The notes beneath the pieces are model-generated. The model saw only the letters and a list, made by a program, of their open reading frames with translations, made no database searches and was not told the DNA's origin. 64,000 nucleotides of DNA, from assembly GCA_938017505.1 (NCBI GenBank), contig CALIKV010000006.1, positions 62,001-126,000 of the forward strand, read 5' to 3'. Positions 23,860 to 32,709 of this stretch are shown here, in pieces. Made by a program: the position numbers and the translations under genes. This stretch comes from an uncultured Sulfolobales archaeon (GTDB lineage: Archaea; Thermoproteota; Thermoprotei_A; Sulfolobales; NBVN01). Each line of letters starts with the position of its first letter. The stretch's first letter is position 1.

Positions 23860-26193
23860 TCTTTGAGATGCAAGCACAGCCGCAACCTGACCTAGAGGAA
23901 GACCCCCGTCGTTGGGAGGTATTCTACTAGGTAGCAACACCGGGATTTCAAAACCTCTTAATGCATCTCTAAAACCCCTTACCACGTAGCTATTGACGGA
24001 GGCCCCTCCCCCCAACACCACTAACTCAGGACTGGCCACGTTCTCGTCAATCAACTTAGCTACGAGAGACCCTAAAGCTAGGCCGAGACCATACTGAGAG
24101 TTAAGACCGATGTCCACGTCCATCCTCTGAGCCCCTCCGGTATCTAGTAACACGTTAATCGCTCGCTCCATGAAACGCGTTACATCGACGACGTAGACAC
24201 CATCCTTGTGAACTACCTCAAATCCGCTGATTAAATCCTCGTTAGTCTTACCGCCCCTGGAAAACGCCTCGAGAGCTATCGCTGGCTCACCCTCGTAGGA
24301 CCTATGATAGCAAATTCCCAGAAGGGAGGATATAGCGTCTAAGAACCTGCCAGTTGATGAAGACCTGACGTAATCACCACGCTTGATGAGCGCATGAAGT
24401 ACTTCTATCTCCTTAAGTCCTCTGAGCCCATTCACAAAACCGAGCTTCATAGCTAGCTCTCTCACTTCACTCGGTTGCATGAACGTAAGCATGCTTGAAA
24501 CTAAGTACCTGGCGGGTCTGTAGGTCGTTTCATCCCCCACATAGGGAAGGTAATTTAGATGCCCTACCCTAGAGTATCTCAGATCCTCGTTAATGAGGAG
24601 GATCTCCCCACCCCAAATCGCCCCATCATCACCGTACCCGACTCCGTCCACGATTACCGCTAGTGCGGTCCTCCCGAGAACGCCTTGATCGGCCATAGTA
24701 GCTAACGCATGTGCGTAGTGGTGTTGGACCTCAACGATCCCAAGCCCGTGCTCTGCAGCGTAGAATCTCCCTAGCTTGCTTGAGTTGTAATGCGGGTGCT
24801 TATCGATCACTACAATGGACTCGCTCAACTCAACCCTGTAATTCCTAATCAAGTACTTAAGGTACTTGGAGAGATCATCGAGTGTGTCAAGGTCGTCTGC
24901 ATCACCTATGTACTGAGTTAAGACAACCTTATCCTCGAAGCCGATCGCCCCTGCGGACTGGAGCTCGGCCCCGAATGCCACGACGTACTTCGACAGTTTC
25001 ATGGATAGTCTAACCCACGTTGGCGCGTAGCCCCTCCCCCTCCTGAGGAGGATCGGGGTTCCGTCAGTGAAGCGGAGGACTGAGTCATCAACCCTATTAA
25101 CGATCTCTCTGTCATGCGTTAAGACGTAGTCAACGACCTTACCCAGCTTGCTGTAGACACACTCCTCACTAATGCACATCGGCTGGCCCTTAGGATTCCC
25201 GCTAGTCATCACGAGGAACTTATCTCTAGTTCCTGAAAGGAGCAGGTAGTGAAGGGCTGTGTAAGGTGTGTAGACTCCTTCAACGTCCATGTTGGGGGAC
25301 ACATACCTGGAGACAGGCGTGTCATCCCTCTTAGGCAGCAACACTATCGGTCTCTCAGGGGATCTAAGAAGCTCCTCAGCCTTCTTATCGATGATGACGA
25401 GGCGTCCCAGAACCTGGGCGTCAAGGCCCATCACCGCGAAGGGCTTTGTAGGTCTTTCCTTCCTCCTTCTGAGCTTGATCACGACCCCGTCATCGCTTGC
25501 CAGAGCAGCTACGTGATACCCTCCTATGCCCTTAACAGCCACTATGAGGCCCTCGTCAATGAGCCTAGCTGCCTCTTCAATAGGGTCAGCCACCTCTATC
25601 TTGACACCCAAGTTATCGGTGAGCCAGAGCCTAGGCCCGTCGTCAGGGCAGCTTATCCCCTGCGCGTGATACCTCCTCAAGTCTTCAACGTCTCCGTATT
25701 CGCTAGAGCATTTATCACATAACTTATACTTGCTCATAGACGTATTCTCCCTATCGTAAGGGGTTCTATACATCATCGAGAACCTAGGTCCGCACCAGGC
25801 GCAGGAGTTGAACGCGTACCTATGCCTCCTGTCCTTAGGATTCAGGACCTCCCTCAGGCATTCGTCGCATATGGCGAGGTCCGGGGGTATCATGGATCTC
25901 TTGAGAGTCCTCACGTCACTGTCTAGTATGGTGAAGTCGTGGAAGCCGCCAGTCCCCTCTAGGACCTCTATCTCCACGCCTTCAACACGCGCGGCGGGAG
26001 GCATCTCACCGATCAATCGCCTGATGAAGGCTGAGAGAATCTTGTAGTCCCCTTCAACAACCGCCTCCACTTCAGAACCCCCAACGTTCCTTACATAACC
26101 CTTAACACCCAGTCTGAGCCCTAGTCTGTGGAGGAAAGGCCTGAAGCCGACGCCCTGCACGACGCCTTCGATGATCAGCCTCAACACCACCAT
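23854..26193 (-). CDS. hypF: Carbamoyltransferase HypF, hydrogenase maturation
   Basis: Makes the cyanide precursor of the NiFe site from carbamoyl phosphate and passes it to HypE. The 779-residue protein has all domains in order: acylphosphatase (GVVQGVGFRPFLHRLG, residues 9-24), zinc fingers (CDECLREV, CAWCGPRFS, CDKCSSEYG, about 105-190), YrdC-like (about 200-380), and the Kae1-like carbamoyltransferase with HHYAHALA and VIVDGVGYGDDGAIWGGE. One oddity is that the last zinc-finger motif reads SCPDDGP, where most HypF have CPxCGP, so one expected Cys is Asp. It lies just upstream of the mbh operon on the same strand. Confidence 0.95.
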   Translation of the reverse strand: MVVLRLIIEGVVQGVGFRPFLHRLGLRLGVKGYVRNVGGSEVEAVVEGDYKILSAFIRRLIGEMPPAARVEGVEIEVLEGTGGFHDFTILDSDVRTLKRSMIPPDLAICDECLREVLNPKDRRHRYAFNSCAWCGPRFSMMYRTPYDRENTSMSKYKLCDKCSSEYGDVEDLRRYHAQGISCPDDGPRLWLTDNLGVKIEVADPIEEAARLIDEGLIVAVKGIGGYHVAALASDDGVVIKLRRRKERPTKPFAVMGLDAQVLGRLVIIDKKAEELLRSPERPIVLLPKRDDTPVSRYVSPNMDVEGVYTPYTALHYLLLSGTRDKFLVMTSGNPKGQPMCISEECVYSKLGKVVDYVLTHDREIVNRVDDSVLRFTDGTPILLRRGRGYAPTWVRLSMKLSKYVVAFGAELQSAGAIGFEDKVVLTQYIGDADDLDTLDDLSKYLKYLIRNYRVELSESIVVIDKHPHYNSSKLGRFYAAEHGLGIVEVQHHYAHALATMADQGVLGRTALAVIVDGVGYGDDGAIWGGEILLINEDLRYSRVGHLNYLPYVGDETTYRPARYLVSSMLTFMQPSEVRELAMKLGFVNGLRGLKEIEVLHALIKRGDYVRSSSTGRFLDAISSLLGICYHRSYEGEPAIALEAFSRGGKTNEDLISGFEVVHKDGVYVVDVTRFMERAINVLLDTGGAQRMDVDIGLNSQYGLGLALGSLVAKLIDENVASPELVVLGGGASVNSYVVRGFRDALRGFEIPVLLPSRIPPNDGGLPLGQVAAVLASQRI

Positions 26194-26346
26194 CCAGCAC
26201 CAGCCCCCGTTGAACTATTACCTCAGGCCATAATTAACTTCGTGTTGGAACGGTTGCGAGGAAGTTATTATGTGGCTGGGTTCCGTGGGAGCCTTCATAA
26301 CACACTAGACTAGCCTGCTCTTCTACGTGATAAAGCGAGTAGCGAA

Positions 26347-26823
26347 TTAAACCGTTATCATCGTGATGATGCCCTCGAGAGCCAGGATAACTAATAAAGA
26401 GGCTATTAGAACCCCCGTGACTATCGCTAGTGAGGATTTAAGCTTATTCAAACCGAAGATGTGGGCTACTAGGGAGGCGGTCCACGCCCCAGTAGCTGGT
26501 AGCGGGATCGCGACGAACGCTGTGAGCCCTAGGTAACCCCACCTACCCAGGTACCTGGCCCCCTGCATCCTAGCCCTACTAACTAAGCGGGCGTAGGTCC
26601 TGGCCAGGAACTTCCCACCTGATTTAAGGATTAAATCCTCAATGAACTTGAGAACGCTCAGAACGAGGAAGGGTATTAATGAGTTACTGAGGATCGCGAG
26701 AGTCACAAGCAAACCCCTTTGATAGGCATCTAGCCCGAGGACGTAGGCAAGAGGTATAGCACCCCTCACCTCTGTTATCGGGGCTAAAGCAACCAAGACC
26801 ACTAGAAGCGCCTCACCCAGCAA
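26347..26823 (-). CDS. Small multidrug-export-like membrane protein (COG2426)
   Basis: A 158-residue membrane protein with four or five hydrophobic helices and the family block APITEVRGAIPLAYVLG near the N-terminus and VAIPLPATGAWTASLVAH in the middle. The family is annotated as putative small multidrug exporter, without firm substrate. TTG start preceded by GGTGAG. It stands alone between hypF and pyrD. Confidence 0.72.
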   Translation of the reverse strand: MLGEALLVVLVALAPITEVRGAIPLAYVLGLDAYQRGLLVTLAILSNSLIPFLVLSVLKFIEDLILKSGGKFLARTYARLVSRARMQGARYLGRWGYLGLTAFVAIPLPATGAWTASLVAHIFGLNKLKSSLAIVTGVLIASLLVILALEGIITMITV

Positions 26824-26916
26824 CGTCGCTCACCTGACTAACCATCATTTACCTAACCCCTCATTAAGAATTAAGCCGCTAATAAGTCGTGAGTTATCAT
26901 TCCCCTCAAGTCCGAG

Positions 26917-27849
26917 TTATTTCCTGTGAGCAAGACCCACTAGGTCAGTCAGCCTCACATACTCTAACCCCTTAACCCATTCACTTAGCCCTCCCAGAAT
27001 CGATCTTATCAACTCCCTAGGATCGTTAGACGAGAGCGCTGAACCCACTTGAATGGCTTTAGCCCCGGCCAAGACCAGTTCAGCGGCAGTGACCCAGTTC
27101 GTGACGCCTCCAACACCAATTATCTCTGGGCTGAACTCCCGGTAGACGTCGTAAACAACCTTAACGGCTATAGGGTGTAGTGGAGGTCCTGATAGACCTC
27201 CGAAGACGTTACTCAGTACAGGTCTTAAGGAGTAGACGTCTATGACCATGGCCCTGATGGTGTTGATCAGCGTGAGGGCCTTCGCGCCAGCCTCAAGTGC
27301 TTTACCAGCGGATTTAATGTAGTTGTCGCTTAAGCCTAGCTTGGCCACCACAGGCACTTTGCTCACCGAGGCTACTGCCTTAGTCACTTCAAAGACGTTG
27401 CTGGGATCGCTGCCTACGTCAAGACCGTAACCCATTGTGTGAGGGCAACTGAGGTTTAACTCAAGCAAGTCAGCGCCGGCATCAGCACTTACTGACGCGA
27501 CTTCAACGTATTCCTCCACTGTTGAGCCGCCTACACTAACCATGATTGGGAGTCCTAACTCCTTACCCCTTCTAACCACTTGAGGCACTGCTCCAACCCC
27601 CGGGTTGGCCAGACCCACTGCATTCAGGAACCCTATGTTCTCCAGCCTAAGTATTATTGGCGGTCCGTAACCTTCCCTAGGTCTCTTAGTGAACGTTTTA
27701 GTCACTACTGCGGCGAGGCCGTAATTAGCCAGCCTAGTTACATGTTCTGGCAACGCTCCTAAGACGCCGCTGGCGTTCATGAGGACGTGTTTCAACTTAA
27801 CCCCTGCGACCGCTGTGCTTAGATCCGCTTCACTGCTCAAGGTACTCAA
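26917..27849 (-). CDS. pyrD: Dihydroorotate dehydrogenase, catalytic subunit (class 1B)
   Basis: FMN enzyme of pyrimidine synthesis that oxidises dihydroorotate to orotate. Conserved blocks: MNASGVLGALPEHV, TKTFTKRPREGYGPP, LELNLSCPHTMGYG with the catalytic Cys of class 1B enzymes, VVAKLGL, and GVGGVTNWVTAAEL. 310 residues. TTG start (27849 or 27840), overlapping the end of pyrK, its electron-transfer partner. Confidence 0.93.
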   Translation of the reverse strand: MSTLSSEADLSTAVAGVKLKHVLMNASGVLGALPEHVTRLANYGLAAVVTKTFTKRPREGYGPPIILRLENIGFLNAVGLANPGVGAVPQVVRRGKELGLPIMVSVGGSTVEEYVEVASVSADAGADLLELNLSCPHTMGYGLDVGSDPSNVFEVTKAVASVSKVPVVAKLGLSDNYIKSAGKALEAGAKALTLINTIRAMVIDVYSLRPVLSNVFGGLSGPPLHPIAVKVVYDVYREFSPEIIGVGGVTNWVTAAELVLAGAKAIQVGSALSSNDPRELIRSILGGLSEWVKGLEYVRLTDLVGLAHRK

Positions 27850-28654
27850 TCACCTCCTCACACTTGAACGCAGGCCCGTCAACGCAGAGAAGCCTGTCAG
27901 TCGGCTGGAGCACGCATGAACCACATAGACCCAGCCCGCACTTAACAATCGCCTCAAGAACTACATAAGTTTTAACACCTAATGTGGCTTTACACAAGGA
28001 TTCAAGCATCTTCTTAGGACCAACGCCAACCACTAAGTCATACCTAGTCTTACTGAGCAGGCTCTTAGCAAGCTCTGAGGCCAGGCCGCAATAACCCGCG
28101 CTACAGTCCTCCGTAGCTATGTTAAGGTACTCAAAGCCGCTCATGAGAGAGCATAGATTAAATAACTCGTCCCCTCTCTTAACGCCCCACACGACTTCGA
28201 GTTGATATCCCTTAGAGGCCAGGTGCTTTGTTATGAAGGGCACTGGAGCGACTCCGGAACCACCGGTGACTACTAAGGCAGTGCCCCCGTCAGCGACCTC
28301 CAGAGGTCTGCCTAACGGGCCCTTGAGACCCACGAACGAGTCGGGCTTCAACTCAGATAGTCTACGTGTGCCGGGCCCCTTAATCTCATAGATGAACGTT
28401 ATCTCACCACTCGCGTTATATCCGGCCACGCTCAAAGGCAACTCGTCTACCCCAGGGCTCCAGACCATGAAGAACTGTACCGGTTTCGGGCGCTTGATTA
28501 GGGTCAACGGGCGCACTTTAATGATGTGGAACCGCCGACTTAGCGCTCTATTTAGGACGACCCTAGCTGGGATTATTGAGTGCGTGGATACGTCACGTTT
28601 GAGCCTCTCACCGCTCCAGATCCTTAACTCCTCGGACTTACCCACTGAACCCAC
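27830..28654 (-). CDS. pyrK: Dihydroorotate dehydrogenase electron transfer subunit (PyrK)
   Basis: FAD and [2Fe-2S] protein that connects PyrD to NAD(H). The NAD-binding GGSGVAPVPFITKHLAS (about 132-148) and a C-terminal Cys group KCGLGLCGSC ... LLCVDGPAF are characteristic of PyrK in the ferredoxin-reductase superfamily. 274 residues; GTG start at 28654 (or 28645). It is followed by pyrD with about 20 bases of overlap. The N-terminus is slightly longer than usual. Confidence 0.9.
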   Translation of the reverse strand: MGSVGKSEELRIWSGERLKRDVSTHSIIPARVVLNRALSRRFHIIKVRPLTLIKRPKPVQFFMVWSPGVDELPLSVAGYNASGEITFIYEIKGPGTRRLSELKPDSFVGLKGPLGRPLEVADGGTALVVTGGSGVAPVPFITKHLASKGYQLEVVWGVKRGDELFNLCSLMSGFEYLNIATEDCSAGYCGLASELAKSLLSKTRYDLVVGVGPKKMLESLCKATLGVKTYVVLEAIVKCGLGLCGSCVLQPTDRLLCVDGPAFKCEEVIEYLEQ

Positions 28655-28847
28655 TCAGATATCGTGTTTAAGACTTAAAAGCGTTATTGAATTTCGTTCG
28701 AGTTGCCTGAGAAGATCAAGCGCCGAGACGAAAAGTCCTGCACCTTTGCCAATCAAACACGTAATAGTTCCTCGTAAAGAGGGAATGAAGGTCTACGGGT
28801 TGTTTAGTGAAGATTGCCTCCTATGCTAACCTACGTTGTCGTAATGC

Positions 28848-29741
28848 CTAAAACCTCAGTCTCCTTACCTTCATGACCATTTTTATTTTAGGGTTAAGTA
28901 TGTCGTTTAGAGCATCACCAAGCATGATGAAGCATATTATTGATAGAAGTAGGAAAAAACCAGGCCATAAGAAGAGCCACCAGCAACCCTTCAGCAAGTA
29001 TCCACGGGCTTCTGATATCATAACACCCCATTCCGGTGTTGGGGGTTGTGTTCCTAAACCAATGAATGACAAGGTAGCCATCGACAGTAGAGCATAGCTG
29101 AGGTCCATAGTGAACTGAACTAGTACGGGAGGTAATGCCTGCGGCAGTATGTGTTTAAATACGATTCTGGTTGATGGAGCTCCAATAGCTCTAGCGGCTT
29201 CAATATACGGCTCTTGCTTTATTGAGAGTACTTGACCGTAAACTAATCTGGAATACCATGGCCACCATGAAACCACTAGAGCTAACGTAGCATTTATAAG
29301 ACCCGGACCGATGGTCGCAGCTATTAAAACAGCTAGTAATAGGCTTGGAAACGCTAGGAAAAAATCCGTTAACCTCATTATTACGTACGATATAACGCTT
29401 TCGTAAAAACCTGCTATTAGACCTAATGTTGTCCCCACGAGAGAGGCAATGAGTACAGTTAATAATCCACCAGCAAATGTTACCCTAGAACCCCAGAATA
29501 TCCTGCTCATTACATCTCTGCCGTACTGGTCAGTGCCGAACGGGTGACTCCAACTTGGAGGTGTCAGGACACTTGACCAGTCTTGCGCTACGGGATCGTA
29601 CGGCGATATTAAAGGCGCTAATATAACCACTAATAACAAGAACATCAGCACTGCTAACCCAGTAAGTCCTGAAGGGTGGTTTAATAATTCACGGCCAAAA
29701 AAGAGTAACCTTTGAAACCCTCTCTTCATAGCTCCACTCAC
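28848..29741 (-). CDS. dppC: Peptide ABC transporter permease (DppC/OppC-like)
   Basis: A 297-residue inner permease. The first transmembrane helix is followed by SPYDPVAQDW, PSWSHPFGTDQYGRDVMSRI (typical of DppC) and an EAA loop with EAARAIGAPSTRIVFKHILP; six helices in total. It overlaps dppB by 4 bases (ATGA type). It is the last gene of the operon; no ATPase subunits follow, so those must be encoded elsewhere. Confidence 0.92.
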   Translation of the reverse strand: MSGAMKRGFQRLLFFGRELLNHPSGLTGLAVLMFLLLVVILAPLISPYDPVAQDWSSVLTPPSWSHPFGTDQYGRDVMSRIFWGSRVTFAGGLLTVLIASLVGTTLGLIAGFYESVISYVIMRLTDFFLAFPSLLLAVLIAATIGPGLINATLALVVSWWPWYSRLVYGQVLSIKQEPYIEAARAIGAPSTRIVFKHILPQALPPVLVQFTMDLSYALLSMATLSFIGLGTQPPTPEWGVMISEARGYLLKGCWWLFLWPGFFLLLSIICFIMLGDALNDILNPKIKMVMKVRRLRF

Positions 29742-30754
29742 TTAAGCCTCACCCTCGGATCCAATACCGCGTAAAGTATGTCTAGTACGAAGTTTATAGT
29801 GAAATATATGATTGCCATCAACAGCACGGATGATAGTATTGGTGCGTAGTCCAGATGCATTATCGATTCAAATACGAAGGACCCTACGCCAGGAATCCCG
29901 AATATGTTTTCAATAAGGATGGAGCCTCCTAATAGGTACCCTACCACCATACCTGTCCAGGAAGTGACAGGCATGAGGGCATTTCTTAAGACGTGCTCTA
30001 TCAGAAGCTTCCTTGGAGGCAAACCCTTTGCAACTGCTGTCACCACGTACGGTTCCTGTAAAACCTCTAGTACGGAGGCTCTAGTTAGTCTTATGAGGTG
30101 TGACACTATGCCAATACCGAGGCTGAAGGCGGGCATTAAATAGTGAAGCAACACATCATTAAACACGTCTATCTTACCTGTAAGTAGGGAATCCAAGAGC
30201 AAAAGACCCGTTATCTTTGGAGGTCTCGTTAATGTTGGTGTAAGCAACCCGCCGATGGGCAACAGCTTCAAGTTGAAGCCGAAGAAGTATATCAGCAGAA
30301 GTCCTAGCCAAAACGAGGGAATACCTACACCGACGATGGATAAAGTCCTTATAACGTAATCTATAGAAGATTCGTGCTTCACGGCAGAGATTATTCCTAA
30401 TGGGATCCCTACAGTTATTGAAAAAATGAGGGAGAGCATGCTTAACTCAAATGTTATGGGGAATCTATCAGCGAGTTCCTCTGCCACACTTCGTCCAGTA
30501 TGCCATGAGAATCCTAGGTCGCCCTTAATGAAAGCCGTTATAAAATCTATTAACTGTTGGTAAAGCGGTTTGTTTAGACCCATTAACGTCCTTATCCTCT
30601 CCAAAGTTTCGGGGTCGCTGTGTTGAGGTCCCGCGAAGAGAGAGGCCGGATCACCAGGTATAACTCTCGTTATTACGAACGTTATTACCAGGACGCCTAG
30701 AACCACTAGAAGTAGACCCAGTGTTCTATACAGTAGATATCTTGCGAGGCCCAT
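29738..30754 (-). CDS. dppB: Peptide ABC transporter permease (DppB/OppB-like)
   Basis: A permease of about 338 residues with six helices. Family blocks: LGVLVITFVITRVIPGDPA near the N-terminus, GDLGFSWHTGRSV, SFWLGLLLIYFFG and the EAA loop TAVAKGLPPRKLLIEHVLRN. The ATG at 30754 is chosen because AGGAGGT lies six bases before it; an upstream in-frame start at 30781 would add nine residues. Overlaps the end of the M28 peptidase gene by 29 bases, so translation is coupled. Confidence 0.92.
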   Translation of the reverse strand: MGLARYLLYRTLGLLLVVLGVLVITFVITRVIPGDPASLFAGPQHSDPETLERIRTLMGLNKPLYQQLIDFITAFIKGDLGFSWHTGRSVAEELADRFPITFELSMLSLIFSITVGIPLGIISAVKHESSIDYVIRTLSIVGVGIPSFWLGLLLIYFFGFNLKLLPIGGLLTPTLTRPPKITGLLLLDSLLTGKIDVFNDVLLHYLMPAFSLGIGIVSHLIRLTRASVLEVLQEPYVVTAVAKGLPPRKLLIEHVLRNALMPVTSWTGMVVGYLLGGSILIENIFGIPGVGSFVFESIMHLDYAPILSSVLLMAIIYFTINFVLDILYAVLDPRVRLK

Positions 30755-32693
30755 GCTGTAACCTCCTGGTCTCCACTTCAATCTCTTGAAGCTTCCTTAA
30801 GAGAAACCCCCCATAATCTTTGGCATAGTTAGTAATATATCTTGCAAGCCTTTCTGAAACCTCCCTAATTTCAAGAGCTTTGTTGCGGCTCTCTAGAATC
30901 TCTTTAATCCATGAGGGCGCTGGGAGGCTGATTTCTGTCCCTGGAACAACTCTGTGAACAGGTATTTTCTTAAGAATATCAAAAGAAAGTTCAACATCCT
31001 TCTTCTCAAGTAGTGAGTAAGCTCTGACCAGCCCTACTATGTCAATTAGAGGTGCCAGCGTGATGAACCTGTAGTTCTCCCAGTTGGGTGTATCGACGTT
31101 CACGTATTTAGTGTTTACAACTCTAAATTCCTTGTATAATACCTCGAGCAGCGGTCTTAGCTCTCTCAAAGACTTATTCATTAATAAAGGCTTTAATCCC
31201 TCTAAAAGGTTTTCAAGTCTTTCAAGATACGAGTGTATCTCATCAACTAGCCCGTTACCTTTAAAGGAATACCGGGATACAGTCTCTTTGTTAAGACGTA
31301 TCACCTCCATCATCTTCTCCACGTTGCTAATAGGCTCTAAGGGAACTTCATCGCGCTCTAAAAGAGCTAGTAAGGGATCAATAATTAGGGTTGCCACATC
31401 ATGTAGCTGATTATTTATGATCGGTATTAACAGCTCAGGGACGTCCTTGTTTGTGTGGTAGTAATGCCCTAGATCTCCGTTATGTAGAGTTGCTATAGGT
31501 ATCCCTCTAATTACATACGGGTAGTGATCACTGCCGCTCATATAAAAGGCATTCTTGAAAGGCGTGATCGTTATCTCGTACCTACAATGTAATTCGTTAC
31601 TCTCAAATCTCTTCAAAAAGAACTTAAGCGTCTCATACCCTATTGTACTAATGTGTATTTTATGAACGTTCAGCGGCGCTATTACAGCATCTAAGTTGTA
31701 GTTAAAGACTACTTCGTCGGAGTGCCTCTCCACGAACGCTCTTGAGCCTCTTATCCAATACCATGGCTCAAAATTAAGGCCCCCTGATTCCTCTGCTCCG
31801 TAAGCTATGAATGCCAAAGACCTCTTCAAGTCTAAACTAGCTTTTCTTTCATCGCTAAACGCTCTAGCCAGTTCCATGAGCAACGCGACGCTTATGCCGT
31901 TATCGCTAGCCCCCTGAAACCAGCTATCATAATGAGCACCAACCGTGATCCATTCATGGTCTTTCTTACCGTAAAGAATTCCTATAACGTTCCTATCTAC
32001 TGCGTCAGGCACTATCCTGGCATCAACGCTAACTCTAGCGCGTAGCTTATTACCTGAGTTTATTTCCCGTAGTAATTTGAAACCATCCTCCCGAGTTATA
32101 GAAATAACTGGTATGGGAATCACATTCTCATCTGGCGTCCCCCCATGTTTGAATGAATAGGCTAGCTCACCTATCCTCGCGTAATTACCGGCCACAACGA
32201 TCTTCCTAAGGAACCCTCCAAATACACAGTCATAAACTATCAACCCGCATGCACCGTACTTCTGAGCATTCACAACCGTGTACTTGATATTGTATACGCT
32301 TGTCCCACAAGGCCATTCGGTAAGGACTACCTTACCCTCAACGTTCCTGCCCCTCCACACGTCCTCACGCACCCCGCCTTCCGGTATATGAATTACCTCT
32401 GCTTCACATTCACCGCTTGAATACGGATTCGGGGCAATCGCAGAGGGCTGGATCCTCACGCCTCCAGAGCAGCCCACCACCTCTAGGGAGGAATGCCTAG
32501 GATGCCATAAACTTACGTTGAACTCTTCCATCACCACCTCATCAAGCCCCAGAGAACGCATGTAGTTCTCTATAAGCGTACTAGCTCTCCTCTCTTCTTC
32601 GCTCCCGGCTACTCTCTCACCTATGCCTGATAGGTCTTCTAAGGTGGTCACTATTCTCCCTGGCAACAGTGACTTAACTATGCGATCCATCAT
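30726..32693 (-). CDS. M28-family metallopeptidase embedded in the peptide-transport operon
   Basis: A 655-residue protein. The N-terminal part (to about 240) has a PA-like insert. The M28 zinc core is at about 250-420: VGAHYDSWFQGASDNG (His-Asp ligands), YGAEESGG (catalytic/metal Glu) and LGHYYHTNKDVPE (His ligand). The C-terminal about 220 residues are helical and not recognised. No signal peptide is evident, so it is probably cytoplasmic and would trim imported peptides. It sits between the binding protein and permease genes. Confidence 0.85.
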   Translation of the reverse strand: MMDRIVKSLLPGRIVTTLEDLSGIGERVAGSEEERRASTLIENYMRSLGLDEVVMEEFNVSLWHPRHSSLEVVGCSGGVRIQPSAIAPNPYSSGECEAEVIHIPEGGVREDVWRGRNVEGKVVLTEWPCGTSVYNIKYTVVNAQKYGACGLIVYDCVFGGFLRKIVVAGNYARIGELAYSFKHGGTPDENVIPIPVISITREDGFKLLREINSGNKLRARVSVDARIVPDAVDRNVIGILYGKKDHEWITVGAHYDSWFQGASDNGISVALLMELARAFSDERKASLDLKRSLAFIAYGAEESGGLNFEPWYWIRGSRAFVERHSDEVVFNYNLDAVIAPLNVHKIHISTIGYETLKFFLKRFESNELHCRYEITITPFKNAFYMSGSDHYPYVIRGIPIATLHNGDLGHYYHTNKDVPELLIPIINNQLHDVATLIIDPLLALLERDEVPLEPISNVEKMMEVIRLNKETVSRYSFKGNGLVDEIHSYLERLENLLEGLKPLLMNKSLRELRPLLEVLYKEFRVVNTKYVNVDTPNWENYRFITLAPLIDIVGLVRAYSLLEKKDVELSFDILKKIPVHRVVPGTEISLPAPSWIKEILESRNKALEIREVSERLARYITNYAKDYGGFLLRKLQEIEVETRRLQHGPRKISTV

Positions 32694-32709
32694 CTTTAAT
32701 GTCCTCAGT

